A stretch of DNA of 40,875 nucleotides from JAISGQ01 sp045534445 (GCA_045534445.1 JAZSJQ010000112.1:1-40875); one strand, 5' to 3'; positions 24,369-32,307 are shown, counted from the stretch's first letter. A program made the numbers and translations. The notes: a model not told the origin generated them from the sequence alone.

Positions 24369-24412
24369 ACAAATCCGAACCCATCCCCAATCGGTACAGG
24401 GTTCGGATTTGT
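24369..24412 (-). terminator. Terminator downstream of tRNA-Leu
   Basis: ACAAATCCGAACCC (24369-24382) pairs perfectly with 24399-24412, beginning 7 bp beyond the tRNA 3' end. On the minus strand the descending arm leads into TTGTTTATTT, giving a U-rich tail. Confidence 0.75.
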
Positions 24413-24418
24413 ATAGTT

Positions 24419-24505
24419 TGGTGCCGGCGGTGGGGGTCGAACCCACACGGTATCGCTACCACGGGATTTTGAGTCCCGCACGCCTGCCAATTCCATCACG
24501 CCGGC
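24419..24505 (-). tRNA. tRNA-Leu (CAA)
   Basis: Read on the minus strand, GCCGGCG at the 5' end pairs with CGCCGGC before A-CCA at the 3' end. The anticodon loop reads ACTCAAAATC with anticodon CAA, a T arm GGGTTCGACCCCC is present, and the length of 87 nt with a long variable arm fits class II tRNA-Leu. CCA is encoded. Its 3' end points to the accessory island. Confidence 0.93.
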
Positions 24506-24528
24506 GTATATTCACATCAGTGCATATT

Positions 24529-24557
24529 ATTATAACCCAAGGCATATGCAAAATCAA
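24529..24557 (-). promoter_or_regulatory. Promoter of tRNA-Leu
   Basis: On the minus strand, TTGATT (24552-24557), a 17-bp spacer and TATAAT (24529-24534) end 24 bp before the tRNA 5' end. Confidence 0.7.
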
Positions 24558-24588
24558 GTGCAATTTGCCTGATTGCTCCAAAGAGAAA

Positions 24589-24612
24589 GTCGGAGGCGAT
24601 TCTGCCTCCGAC
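24589..24612 (-). terminator. Terminator of the lipoprotein gene
   Basis: GTCGGAGGC (24589-24597) pairs with GCCTCCGAC (24604-24612). It lies 15 bp past the stop codon at 24628, with a T-rich tail on the minus strand. Confidence 0.75.
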
Positions 24613-24627
24613 CCTTATGATCTTAAA

Positions 24628-25290
24628 TTACTCAGCCTCATTGAAGGCGATACTTCCGATAACATCAGCAAAATATTCGGAAGCGGCGCTGTCGCCGAAG
24701 GAAGTGTTTGATGCGAAGGTGAAGACGTAGATATCAGTACCCTTACCCACATATATCTGACGGTAATTGAGAGTCTGGGTAAACTTTGCATCCACATACT
24801 CGACGGTAATGTCAAAATCAAAATAAGTACCCTTGTCCTCGAGGAAGCTTCCGCTGTCGACATAGGTGTAAGCGGTCTTGACGCCGCTGCCAAAAACCTT
24901 TCCGAGGTCGGCTGCGCCCTTTTCGCCTATGGCATCAAGGTCAGACTTGCTGAGGAGAGCAGCACCCGTTTCAGATGCCTTGCTCTTTGTAACGGAGAAA
25001 TTTGCGCCTGTATTGCCGCTTGCGCTGACGGTTACTGTATCAGTGGCGGAAACATCAGCCTTCTTGTAATCCTCAGGATAGCAGAAATAGATATCACCGA
25101 CGATGCAGCCGGTAAAGCCCTCCGGAGCAGGAATTGCATCGGTGGGAGTTGCATCGGTATTTGATGCATCGGTTGCGGAAGCATCAGTTGCAGATGCATC
25201 TGCTGCGGCAGAATCGCTGTCAGCCTTACCGCAGGCGGTGATTGCAAGCATAGATACGACGATCATAAGCGCAATGAGAATCTTTTTCAT
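24628..25290 (-). CDS. Secreted lipoprotein with Asp/Ala/Thr repeat linker
   Basis: A signal peptide (KKILIALMIVVSMLAITAC) ends in a lipobox with Cys at about 20, so the protein is lipid-anchored on the outer face of the membrane. A linker of repeated ATDAS units (about 28-52) is followed by a globular domain of about 165 residues with alternating strands and aromatic residues (CYPEDYKK, YVGKGTDIYVFTF) that resembles the PsbP/DUF1795-like fold; this assignment is tentative. Monocistronic with its own terminator. Confidence 0.75.
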   Translation of the reverse strand: MKKILIALMIVVSMLAITACGKADSDSAAADASATDASATDASNTDATPTDAIPAPEGFTGCIVGDIYFCYPEDYKKADVSATDTVTVSASGNTGANFSVTKSKASETGAALLSKSDLDAIGEKGAADLGKVFGSGVKTAYTYVDSGSFLEDKGTYFDFDITVEYVDAKFTQTLNYRQIYVGKGTDIYVFTFASNTSFGDSAASEYFADVIGSIAFNEAE

Positions 25291-25484
25291 TGTATGTACC
25301 TCTTTAAAACATTATAATTTGTTGCCCGACTATTATATAGGATTATACCTGCTAAGTCAAGCAACGATATCCTGTCTTGCTGCAGCCTCCGTCCGTATTT
25401 ATACTCATCTTTTGCTGTTTTAGCATATTCTATATTATATGTGTAATATTATATGATATTTTGATAGTTTTTTATAAAAAGCAA

Positions 25485-25513
25485 TTGTCAATCACTTACG
25501 AAAGTGTTATCAT
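25485..25513 (+). promoter_or_regulatory. Promoter of the 25563 membrane-protein gene
   Basis: TTGTCA (25485-25490), a 17-bp spacer and TATCAT (25508-25513). The spacer contains a CACTT-N4-AAGTG palindrome that may be an operator. Confidence 0.55.
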
Positions 25514-25562
25514 TATAAAAAGTATATTCACAATGCTGATTATATAAGCGAGGTGTTACTCT

Positions 25563-26420
25563 GTGAAAATAGTAAGATTGATATCTGCAATACTTATATC
25601 TGTTTTCATGTTTGTATATATGATGCTGGCGTCATCGCTTTTCGCCATCGATCTGAGTCTTGATGAAAATTATATAGCAGATGTTCTCAATTCCTCCGAT
25701 TCCTTTGCAAAGCTTGTGCGCTCCACCGAGCTTTCCATAGACAGCAACTTTGAAAAAAACACCGAGGAGCTTGTGGAAAACTTCGGCGGCAGTGCGGGGA
25801 GCATAAATTTTGAAGAAATATACAGCCTGCCTGAGGCTTATGCGCTCTTTGCGGACGTCTTTACGGGCAGTATGCGCTTTATTCTTTACAATGAGGATTA
25901 CTCCATAATAAACAACGCCCTGATAGAGGATTATCTGTGTGCCGTAGCCGAATACACAACAGGCCGCGAAATACCCGAGCAGGAGATAGAGGACTATCTT
26001 TCCGTAAGCCTTGATGTTTACACCGAAAAATTCAGCCGCTCGGTCTCCTCTGCCGTGGATTCGCTTACAAAGGAGAGCGAAATGCTTGACACATTGCGTT
26101 TCATTTTCAACGATGTGAAATTCATTTCCATGACCGCAACGGTTCTTCATATGCTGGTGCTTATCCTTCTTATACGCGGACGTACAGGCTATTTCTTCAA
26201 TGCGGCGGTGTTCGGTCTGTCGGGAATCGCCATGTTCACTCTGGCTCCATTCCTTGAAAAATCCCTGCGCCGTACAGGCACTGCCCGCTATTCACGTCTG
26301 ATAACGGAAATAGTAAGGGGCAGATTCCAGATTCTTGGCGCCATACTTTTCGCTGTCTTTACCGCATTCATGGTAATTGCCTTTGTAAAGTATATCCGCA
26401 GAACGAAAGCAGAAAGCTGA
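25563..26420 (+). CDS. Predicted membrane protein with extracytoplasmic domain
   Basis: This 285-residue protein has an N-terminal signal-anchor helix (about 5-28), an acidic soluble domain of about 160 residues, and three C-terminal membrane helices (about 193-280), with a basic cytoplasmic end. No family is recognised with confidence. It starts with GTG after GCGAGGTG and has its own promoter and terminator, so it is a single-gene unit. Confidence 0.65.
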   Translation: MKIVRLISAILISVFMFVYMMLASSLFAIDLSLDENYIADVLNSSDSFAKLVRSTELSIDSNFEKNTEELVENFGGSAGSINFEEIYSLPEAYALFADVFTGSMRFILYNEDYSIINNALIEDYLCAVAEYTTGREIPEQEIEDYLSVSLDVYTEKFSRSVSSAVDSLTKESEMLDTLRFIFNDVKFISMTATVLHMLVLILLIRGRTGYFFNAAVFGLSGIAMFTLAPFLEKSLRRTGTARYSRLITEIVRGRFQILGAILFAVFTAFMVIAFVKYIRRTKAES

Positions 26421-26429
26421 ATAATACCG

Positions 26430-26462
26430 AAACCTCTGTTTGCATACAGAGGTTTTGTTTTT
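26430..26462 (+). terminator. Intrinsic terminator
   Basis: AAACCTCTGT (26430-26439) pairs with ACAGAGGTTT (26446-26455), followed by a run of T residues to 26462. It sits just past the stop at 26420. Confidence 0.85.
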
Positions 26463-26548
26463 TAATAAAATTATTGACGAACCGAATATATTATTATATA
26501 ATTTTCATGCATATATATGCACATCTTTATTATTGGGGGTAAAAACAA

Positions 26549-27292
26549 ATGGAAAACGAGAAAACCACTTTTGAGACCGCTGCAGAAGCAGTCGCAGAAT
26601 CCGAAGCCACTGAGGCTGTCGAAGCTGTCGCTGAGGCAGAGCCCGAGGTCGTGCCTGAGGCAGAGCCTGAAGTCGTACCCGAGGCAGAAGCAGAGTCCGA
26701 CATGATCCTTATCATGCCCGAGGAAGAGGAAGAAGAGTCCGAGGAAGAAAAGACCTACGAGGTAGTCCCCAAGGCCGCACCTGCCGCCACAGTAAAAACC
26801 GCACCTGAGGAGAAAAACAACGACTCCGTCTACAACGACGGACTTGGCATGAAGTGGTACAGTTTCCTTATCTACTTCGCGCTTTTTGCAGCCGCCGTCA
26901 TCAGCATCATAAACGGCATCCAGTATGTTACCGGTGCTGTTTACGATATTGAAACCAGGGTAAAGGGCACATCGGATTTCATGTACGCCATCTTCCCGAA
27001 GCTCAAGACAATTGACGTTGTCTACGGCATAGCTGCATTCCTGCACGCAATTTTCTGCATCGTCACAAGATTTGCTCTTGCAAAGTACAAGAAAGCCGCT
27101 CCTTCAATGATTACCGCTGTGTATGCAGCCGTTCCCATTTTCGGTGCACTTTATATCGGTGCTTGCAAGGCATTCGTTCCCTATCTTGAATTTGATGCAG
27201 GCGCTCTGCTCCCTTCTTTTGTAATCAATATCGTTATGCTCATTCTCAACATTATATACTTCAATAAGCGCAAGCATCGCTTCATAAAGTAA
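26549..27292 (+). CDS. Membrane protein with acidic Glu/Pro-repeat N-terminus
   Basis: The first 90 residues are Glu/Ala/Pro-rich, with a repeated EPEVVPEA unit, and probably disordered. The remaining 150 contain four hydrophobic helices separated by short loops (WYSFLIYFALFAAAV, IAAFLHAIFCIV, AVYAAVPIFGALYIG, VINIVMLILNII). No known family is recognised. ATG follows a GGGGG ribosome site and a terminator follows the stop. Confidence 0.65.
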   Translation: MENEKTTFETAAEAVAESEATEAVEAVAEAEPEVVPEAEPEVVPEAEAESDMILIMPEEEEEESEEEKTYEVVPKAAPAATVKTAPEEKNNDSVYNDGLGMKWYSFLIYFALFAAAVISIINGIQYVTGAVYDIETRVKGTSDFMYAIFPKLKTIDVVYGIAAFLHAIFCIVTRFALAKYKKAAPSMITAVYAAVPIFGALYIGACKAFVPYLEFDAGALLPSFVINIVMLILNIIYFNKRKHRFIK

Positions 27293-27303
27293 GTTATCAG
27301 AAA

Positions 27304-27330
27304 AGCCCGCACCTTTCGGTGCGGGCTTTA
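27304..27330. terminator. GC-rich terminator shared by convergent genes
   Basis: AGCCCGCACC (27304-27313) pairs with GGTGCGGGCT (27318-27327) around a TTTC loop. It lies between the stop at 27292 and the convergent stop at 27337, with T-rich sequence on both sides. Confidence 0.85.
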
Positions 27331-27336
27331 ATTATT

Positions 27337-29253
27337 TTATGCCGCGTCAGAGGGGGGTATATCCGTTGAAGAAGCAGGCTCCTCGGGTACATCAAGCACC
27401 TCGGTAAGCTCGGGCAGGAGAACATTTACCTCCACGCCTCCATCGGCATAGGTCATATCGTTGCTGTAGAGGAAAAGCTGAATATCGTTTGCATTTACGG
27501 TTATGTTCGACGCAAGCAGATACTTACCGCTCACATATCCCTCGGTATAGGTACCCGAAATAGGCACGGTGACAGCCTTGACCTCATAATCACCGTACTT
27601 TTTCATATTTCCGCACAGGGAAAGCATCTTGCCGGGTGCGCAGTCGGTGGTGACATAGCTCAGGGCATTGTAAAGGACGGAAACATGGTCAAGAGTACCG
27701 TATTCGGAAAGCCTTGCACAGAGCTTTGCAAGCATCTCATGCTGGCGGTTTGCTCTTGCAAAGGAGTTGTCGAGCTCGGACATTCTCGAATAAATAAGTG
27801 CCTCCTCACCGCTGAGGGTAAAGCGTCCCGTGCCGCCGAAGCGGTTCTGGGGATCATACTTGTTTGTCGCCATCCAGTAGGATATTTTCTCTTCGGTAAT
27901 GGTGATATCAGCACCGCCCAGATGATTTACAACCGTTTCAAAAGCTGTGAAATCCAGCACGAAATAGTTGTCAACGGCAACCTTGAGGGTATCCTCCACC
28001 GTATCGGCGAGCATTGCCGCTCCGCCGTAGGCATATATCTGTCTGAGGGTCGAGCCGTAGTTTATGCCGTCTATCTGGTCGGCAAGAGGGACGTAAAGCT
28101 CGGGGAGAATGTTTACAAAGCGTACCTTCTTGGTCTTTTCATCAATGGACACTATCACGATCGCGTCCGCGTTGTCCTTCTCGTCAAGGGCAATGCAGAG
28201 GAAATTCTGCACATTTTTGTCGGACTTGACCGCAAGGTCTGAAAGCTCAAAGGCATCGTTGAGCTTGGTAAGCCTTGTGCGATCCTCCTGGTCGATGGAA
28301 AGAGTATCATCGATTATGGAAGACACCATTTTCGGCGAATAGAAATAAAGATCGTTCATGTCCTTTGAGCCGCTGACGTCCATATGATTCATCTTGCCGA
28401 TAAGCATAAGATTTATCATTCCGAAGATAAAGCCCACAAAGGCGGCAGTTATGCATACGCCTGTTATTACGCCCTTCTGCCAGAGCTTTAACGGACGGCG
28501 GTTTTTCTTTTTGTATCTGGTGCGGCGGTTTTCGTCGCCTACATCGATATTGGGTGTATAAAAATGCTCAGTTCCGTCGTCATCGTGAGAACTGCTGGAA
28601 AGTCCAACGACCTGACCCTGATACGCGGCACGCTTCTTTACTTCAAATTCCTCAGGCTCCTTTGCTTTGAAGCCCTTGTCCGACATACGGTCGGAAAAGT
28701 AAAGCTCGCCGCCTCGGTTTCTTGCGTCCCAGCGGCTGGGAAGACCCTGCTCCTGTCCGCTCCGCTGAGCATTTTCCCTTTCGGGAACGGTGCGGGAAGC
28801 TTCGGAGCGCTGTCTGAAATTGACATGAGGTGCAGGCTCGGTATCGTCATGAGGTGCAGGCTGAGGATGTGCCTCCTGCGGCATCTGCGGTGCTGCATTC
28901 TGAGATGCCTGAGGCATGGGAGCCTGAGGCACATATTCCTCACTGACAGGGGGTGCGGCAGGAGCCTCAAAGGGTACGTCCGCCTCTGCGGTACGGGGCT
29001 TTTTTCCCGACTTGTCCTCCTTGGAGAACACTCCCTTTATATTTCCTGCGGCACTGCCGAGTTTTTCTTTTGCCTTTGCGGCAAAAGCACCCAGACCGCC
29101 GCCTTTTCTTCCTGCCGTCCTTTCGGGAGCAGGCTCGGGTGCGGAAGGTATCTCCTGCATGGGCATCTCCGATGCCTGACGGGGTGCCTGTCCCTGCATG
29201 GGCATATTGTTATCGCCGCCCTCCGAGCGGCGCGAAAATCTGCTCTGTGCCAT
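27337..29253 (-). CDS. LytR-CpsA-Psr (LCP) family cell-wall polymer ligase
   Basis: The cytoplasmic N-terminus (about 220 residues) is Pro/Gln/Ala-rich. A single membrane helix follows (ITGVCITAAFVGFIFGMINL), then an extracellular LCP domain containing ADAIVIVSID, INYGSTLRQIYAYGG and FTLSGEEALIYSRM...FARANRQ, the pyrophosphate-binding arginines of the family. LCP enzymes attach teichoic acid or other polysaccharides to peptidoglycan. The N-terminal extension is unusually long. I chose ATG 29253 because GGAGGAATTCC precedes it. Confidence 0.9.
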   Translation of the reverse strand: MAQSRFSRRSEGGDNNMPMQGQAPRQASEMPMQEIPSAPEPAPERTAGRKGGGLGAFAAKAKEKLGSAAGNIKGVFSKEDKSGKKPRTAEADVPFEAPAAPPVSEEYVPQAPMPQASQNAAPQMPQEAHPQPAPHDDTEPAPHVNFRQRSEASRTVPERENAQRSGQEQGLPSRWDARNRGGELYFSDRMSDKGFKAKEPEEFEVKKRAAYQGQVVGLSSSSHDDDGTEHFYTPNIDVGDENRRTRYKKKNRRPLKLWQKGVITGVCITAAFVGFIFGMINLMLIGKMNHMDVSGSKDMNDLYFYSPKMVSSIIDDTLSIDQEDRTRLTKLNDAFELSDLAVKSDKNVQNFLCIALDEKDNADAIVIVSIDEKTKKVRFVNILPELYVPLADQIDGINYGSTLRQIYAYGGAAMLADTVEDTLKVAVDNYFVLDFTAFETVVNHLGGADITITEEKISYWMATNKYDPQNRFGGTGRFTLSGEEALIYSRMSELDNSFARANRQHEMLAKLCARLSEYGTLDHVSVLYNALSYVTTDCAPGKMLSLCGNMKKYGDYEVKAVTVPISGTYTEGYVSGKYLLASNITVNANDIQLFLYSNDMTYADGGVEVNVLLPELTEVLDVPEEPASSTDIPPSDAA

Positions 29254-29339
29254 GGAATTCCTCCGTATAGCTTTTGTTTCACCCTTTATTATACTGCCGC
29301 TTTTCTGCCATTTCAATAAATATAATGTTAATTAATCCG

Positions 29340-29368
29340 TTGCCCTCGCTTTTCTTTTCTGCTATAGT
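29340..29368 (+). promoter_or_regulatory. Promoter of the rRNA methyltransferase gene
   Basis: TTGCCC (29340-29345), a 17-bp spacer and TATAGT (29363-29368) lie 23 bp before the ATG. Confidence 0.55.
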
Positions 29369-29391
29369 ATAGAGGTAACGGAGATGATACT

Positions 29392-30234
29392 ATGCAGGAA
29401 TTTACCCCAAACGTAATTGAGATAACAGATTTCATGGCGCCCGAGCTTGATGTGTATGCCCGTCTTACGGAGGCTCAGCTTCTGAACCGCGAACAGCCTC
29501 AAAGCGCCATGTTCATAGCGGAAAGCCCCAAGGTCATCGACCGCGCGCTGAATGCAGGCTGCCGCCCCATATCCATGCTTCTCGAGCGCAAGCACATAAG
29601 GGGAGAGGCAAGGGAGATAATCGAGCGGTGCGGCGATATACCCGTATACACCTCGGATTTTGACATTCTCACGCAGTTAACGGGCTTCAAGCTTACCCGC
29701 GGAGTACTCTGCGCCATGCTGAGACCGCCTATGAAAACCGTTGACGAGATATGCCGTGGCGCCCGCAGGATAGCAATACTCGAAAACATAATGAATCCGA
29801 CGAACCTCGGCGCTATCTTCCGCTCGGCAGCGGCTTTCAATATAGATGCAGTGCTTCTGACCCCCGGCTGTACCGATCCTCTCTACCGCCGCTCGGCAAG
29901 AGTCAGCATGGGTACTGTTTTCCAGATCCCATGGACCTACATAGGCGAGAAAATGAGTCAGTGGCCCGAGGAAGGCATGGCAAAAATTCGTGAAATGGGC
30001 TTTAAGACTGCCGCCATGGCACTTTCCGACGACTCCGTCAGCATTGACGACCCCTCTCTCATGGCGGAAGAAAAGCTTGCGGTAATCCTCGGCACGGAAG
30101 GGGACGGACTCTCCGATAAGACCATCGCAGACTGCGATTATACGGTGAAAATACCCATGTCCCACGACGTGGATTCCCTTAATGTTGCCGCCGCTTCTGC
30201 TGTTGCCTTCTGGCAGCTCCAGAATCGTGATTGA
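29392..30234 (+). CDS. SpoU/TrmH-family RNA 2'-O-methyltransferase
   Basis: A 280-residue protein with a substrate-binding N-terminal region and a knotted SPOUT domain. The three SpoU motifs are clear: NPTNLGAIFRSAAAF (motif 1), LGTEGDGL (motif 2) and IPMSHDVDSLNVAAASAV (motif 3). It transfers a methyl group from SAM to a ribose 2'-OH in rRNA or tRNA; the exact nucleotide cannot be read from sequence. GGAGATG precedes the start. It is a single gene with its own promoter. Confidence 0.9.
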   Translation: MQEFTPNVIEITDFMAPELDVYARLTEAQLLNREQPQSAMFIAESPKVIDRALNAGCRPISMLLERKHIRGEAREIIERCGDIPVYTSDFDILTQLTGFKLTRGVLCAMLRPPMKTVDEICRGARRIAILENIMNPTNLGAIFRSAAAFNIDAVLLTPGCTDPLYRRSARVSMGTVFQIPWTYIGEKMSQWPEEGMAKIREMGFKTAAMALSDDSVSIDDPSLMAEEKLAVILGTEGDGLSDKTIADCDYTVKIPMSHDVDSLNVAAASAVAFWQLQNRD

Positions 30235-30248
30235 TATTGAAAATAAAA

Positions 30249-30271
30249 AAATTAATGTTTTTCGTTAATTT
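30249..30271 (+). terminator. Weak hairpin after the methyltransferase gene
   Basis: AAATTAATG (30249-30257) pairs with CGTTAATTT (30263-30271) with one G-T, around a TTTTT loop. It is AT-only and lies 14 bp past the stop; a modest terminator at best. Confidence 0.35.
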
Positions 30272-30275
30272 ATAC

Positions 30276-30304
30276 TTGACAAACATAAATCCCCTGTATA
30301 TAAT
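30276..30304 (+). promoter_or_regulatory. Consensus promoter of the DUF2975/HTH operon
   Basis: A perfect TTGACA (30276-30281), a 17-bp spacer and a perfect TATAAT (30299-30304). The -10 box lies inside a 16-bp palindrome arm, so a repressor is likely to control it. Confidence 0.85.
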
Positions 30305-30344
30305 GGCATTGTTCCTGATCAGTGCAGACCATTATATGCAGGGG
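30291..30344. promoter_or_regulatory. Palindromic operator/hairpin over the -10 box
   Basis: CCCCTGTATATAATGG (30291-30306) is repeated in inverted orientation at 30329-30344 (CCATTATATGCAGGGG) with a single mismatch, separated by 22 bp. The left arm contains the TATAAT and the right arm lies in the transcribed leader. A second hairpin, GCTGTG/CACAGC, follows at about 30349-30374. Confidence 0.6.
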
Positions 30345-30414
30345 ATCTTGCTGTGTGAAGTCATGACCGCACAGCACCCCTTATGAAAACTATTTTTGAA
30401 AGGAATATATCATC

Positions 30415-31011
30415 ATGAAAAAAATGAGCAAAACAGCAAAGGTTCTCGGTACGATCGCAAAGGTTCTTTCTGTAATCTGCCTCGTATGCGGCTGTCTTTT
30501 CATCGCCGCCGCTGTGGCTGTTCTCTTCCTCGGCGACAAAATATTCACCCATTCGGAAACCACCCTCATTCTCGACTCTGTAGAATTCCTCATCGCACCT
30601 GAGTTTGCACCTGACATCAGCTCGGCAAAAAGCGCGCTGTGCATTCAGCTTGTAGGCGTATCCGTCGTTGCTTTCTTCACTTCCTATATGCTCGATGTTG
30701 TCCGCAGGGTATTCAAGCCCATGAGCGAGTGCTGCCCCTTCGACGAGTCCGTTTCCCTCAACCTCAGAAAGCTTGGCTTTGTAACTCTTATATTCGGTGT
30801 CCTTTCTCAGGTCATCGAAATGATCGCAACCTCCCTGTTTTTCACTCCCGAAATGATCACCGAGCTGTTTATCAGCGAAAAGATCACTCATATCAGCTTC
30901 GAGTATGAGTTTGAGCTTGGCTTCATTCTTGCCGCAGTTGTTATCTTCCTTCTCTCCTACATTTTCAAGTACGGTGCAGAGCTTCAGAAGCAGTCCGATG
31001 AGACCCTTTAA
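30415..31011 (+). CDS. DUF2975 membrane protein
   Basis: A 198-residue protein with four predicted helices arranged as in DUF2975: VLSVICLVCGCLFIAAAVAVLF, VGVSVVAFFTSYMLDVV, FVTLIFGVLSQVIEMI and FILAAVVIFLLSYIFKYG. It contains the usual PFDESVSLNLRKLG segment between helices 2 and 3. DUF2975 proteins are regularly encoded next to a small XRE regulator, as here (12 bp downstream). The role is unknown, perhaps signalling to the regulator. Confidence 0.85.
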   Translation: MKKMSKTAKVLGTIAKVLSVICLVCGCLFIAAAVAVLFLGDKIFTHSETTLILDSVEFLIAPEFAPDISSAKSALCIQLVGVSVVAFFTSYMLDVVRRVFKPMSECCPFDESVSLNLRKLGFVTLIFGVLSQVIEMIATSLFFTPEMITELFISEKITHISFEYEFELGFILAAVVIFLLSYIFKYGAELQKQSDETL

Positions 31012-31023
31012 GGAGGTATCTTC

Positions 31024-31260
31024 ATGCCTATTATTCTAAGACTCGACCGCGTTATGGCGGACAGAAAGATATCTCTTAAAGAGCTTGCGGAGAAGGTGGG
31101 CGTTGCAAACGTAAACCTCTCAAAGCTTAAAACGGGCAAGGTCTCTGCCATTCGTTTTTCGACTCTCGATGCCATCTGCGATGTTCTCGACTGCCAGCCG
31201 GGGGATATCCTTGAGTTTTCAAGAGACAAGAGCCTTCAGGCCTATTCTGACGATGAATAA
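31024..31260 (+). CDS. YozG-type Cro/CI helix-turn-helix regulator
   Basis: A 78-residue single-domain HTH protein: DRVMADRKISLKELAEKVG, then NLSKLKTGKVSAIRFSTLDAIC, DVLDCQPGDILEF. This is the compact regulator that accompanies DUF2975. GGAGG overlaps the end of the previous gene's region. It is the obvious candidate to bind the palindrome at 30291-30344. Confidence 0.88.
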   Translation: MPIILRLDRVMADRKISLKELAEKVGVANVNLSKLKTGKVSAIRFSTLDAICDVLDCQPGDILEFSRDKSLQAYSDDE

Positions 31261-31265
31261 AACAT

Positions 31266-31291
31266 AAGGGAAGTCCAAAAGGACTTCCCTT
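31266..31291. terminator. Terminator hairpin, copy A
   Basis: AAGGGAAGTCC pairs with GGACTTCCCTT around an AAAA loop, just past the HTH stop. An identical 26-bp hairpin occurs at 31561-31586. Confidence 0.75.
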
Positions 31292-31350
31292 CAGGCTGTC
31301 AAAGAACTAATACTATCAACGGGCAGAAAAACATCAAATGTTTCACAATA

Positions 31351-31499
31351 GGCTTCTCCTTGAGGAGAAGCTGTCGGCGAAGCCGACTGATGAGGTGTTC
31401 TATTTTTTTCAACTCGCGATATATCTTAATATTTTAGCTTTTTGCCACCTCATCCGAGTTTTGCTTACGCAAAACCCACCTTCTCCTCAAGGAGAAGGC
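31351..31499. mobile_element. MITE-like interspersed repeat
   Basis: The left arm (31351-31397) and right arm (31445-31499) are imperfect inverted copies bounded by CTTCTCC-TTGA-GGAGAAG type ends and inner GATGAGG/CCTCATC blocks. Each arm has internal hairpins (GTCGGC/GCCGAC; GTTTTGC/GCAAAAC). There is no coding capacity. The direct repeat ATGTTTCACA outside both ends could be a target duplication. Such elements are frequent in Ruminococcaceae intergenic regions. Confidence 0.6.
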
Positions 31500-31560
31500 A
31501 TAATCAGATTTGCTCCTATGTTTCACATTTTATGCTGAGACAGACTTTTTTTACAAGCTC

Positions 31561-31590
31561 AAGGGAAGTCCAAAAGGACTTCCCTTGTTT
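31561..31590. terminator. Terminator hairpin, copy B
   Basis: Same stem-loop as at 31266-31291, followed on the plus strand by GTTTTT. It lies 5 bp beyond the stop of the minus-strand operon, so it can work for both directions. Confidence 0.75.
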
Positions 31591-32307
31591 TTACATTATA
31601 CTCTTTATAAAGCCTGCAAGCTCTTCCTCACTGCTTACCTTCGCGACGATATCATAATAAATGCCGCCGCTTTCAAATAACACATAATATTGGTCAAGAG
31701 TCTTGTAAATGTACATCTCAACGCCGTTGATTTCCGAGGGAATATCATTTTCACCGCGGATAATGCAGTCTCTGAGAGGCTCCCCGACTCCGCACACTGC
31801 CATGATCACGCTGCCGCCCGAGGGAGCGGCAAGCTCAAATCTGTAGTCAAAGGGTGTGTATTCCTCGTGTCTGACACCATTTTCGTCCCATCTTGACAGG
31901 TAGGACCAGAGGTATTTTATCTTATAACCCTCGGGAAATCTTGCGGTTAATTCAGAGTAGGACACTCCCACTCTGTCTTCAAAGCTTTCAATAGTTTCGT
32001 CTGTCAGATTTTCCGGGTCATACCATTCGATCTGAATATCCATATCGGCAACTGCAACCATCAGATCATCTTTGTTTACATTGATTATGTCGGTTCCGCT
32101 TTCAGGCGCGGATAAACCTGTGTCGGGTGCCGCTGTTTTCGGACTTGTACCGATAATTACAATCACCGCCGCAATAACCACCGCAAAAACAGCGGCGGCA
32201 GATGCGGCAATCTTCCATTTTATGCCGCTTTTTTTGTAATCGCAGGCTTCCTTTATATGTCTGTCGGAAATGCCGTTTACCGCATTTTCAATATCTTCCT
32301 TTTTCAT
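31591..32307 (-). CDS. Membrane-anchored partner of ECF sigma factor
   Basis: A 238-residue protein with a short cytoplasmic N-terminus (MKKEDIENAVNGISDRHIKEA), one membrane helix (about 31-54, AASAAAVFAVVIAAVIVIIG) and an extracytoplasmic domain ending YYDIVAKVSSEEELAGFIKSI, which resembles DUF4367-type sensor domains. Its ATG overlaps the sigma-factor stop (ATGA), the usual arrangement for an anti-sigma factor or sensor, so it probably holds the sigma factor inactive. Confidence 0.7.
   Translation of the reverse strand: MKKEDIENAVNGISDRHIKEACDYKKSGIKWKIAASAAAVFAVVIAAVIVIIGTSPKTAAPDTGLSAPESGTDIINVNKDDLMVAVADMDIQIEWYDPENLTDETIESFEDRVGVSYSELTARFPEGYKIKYLWSYLSRWDENGVRHEEYTPFDYRFELAAPSGGSVIMAVCGVGEPLRDCIIRGENDIPSEINGVEMYIYKTLDQYYVLFESGGIYYDIVAKVSSEEELAGFIKSIM

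Larger units (their letters stand above)
24067..24418. other. Gene-free gap at the island/tRNA boundary
   Basis: No convincing ORF is seen in these 352 bp. They contain three successive strong hairpins (24185-24230, 24264-24305, 24369-24412) and then the 3' end of tRNA-Leu. This is a plausible junction between the accessory island and the core chromosome. Confidence 0.6.
31261..31590. other. Repeat-rich gene-free gap
   Basis: No gene is seen. The 330 bp hold two copies of a 26-bp terminator hairpin (31266-31291 and 31561-31586), a MITE-like inverted element (31351-31499) and a 10-bp direct repeat ATGTTTCACA (31338-31347 and 31518-31527). Confidence 0.7.

Noticed and set aside
24409..24711. 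100-codon plus-strand ORF across the tRNA region
   Set aside because: It is the complement of tRNA-Leu and of the terminator and end of the lipoprotein gene, so it is a shadow frame.
28564..29319. 251-codon plus-strand ORF antisense to the LCP gene
   Set aside because: Cys/Leu/Arg-rich shadow of the Pro/Gln-rich LCP N-terminus; no ribosome site.
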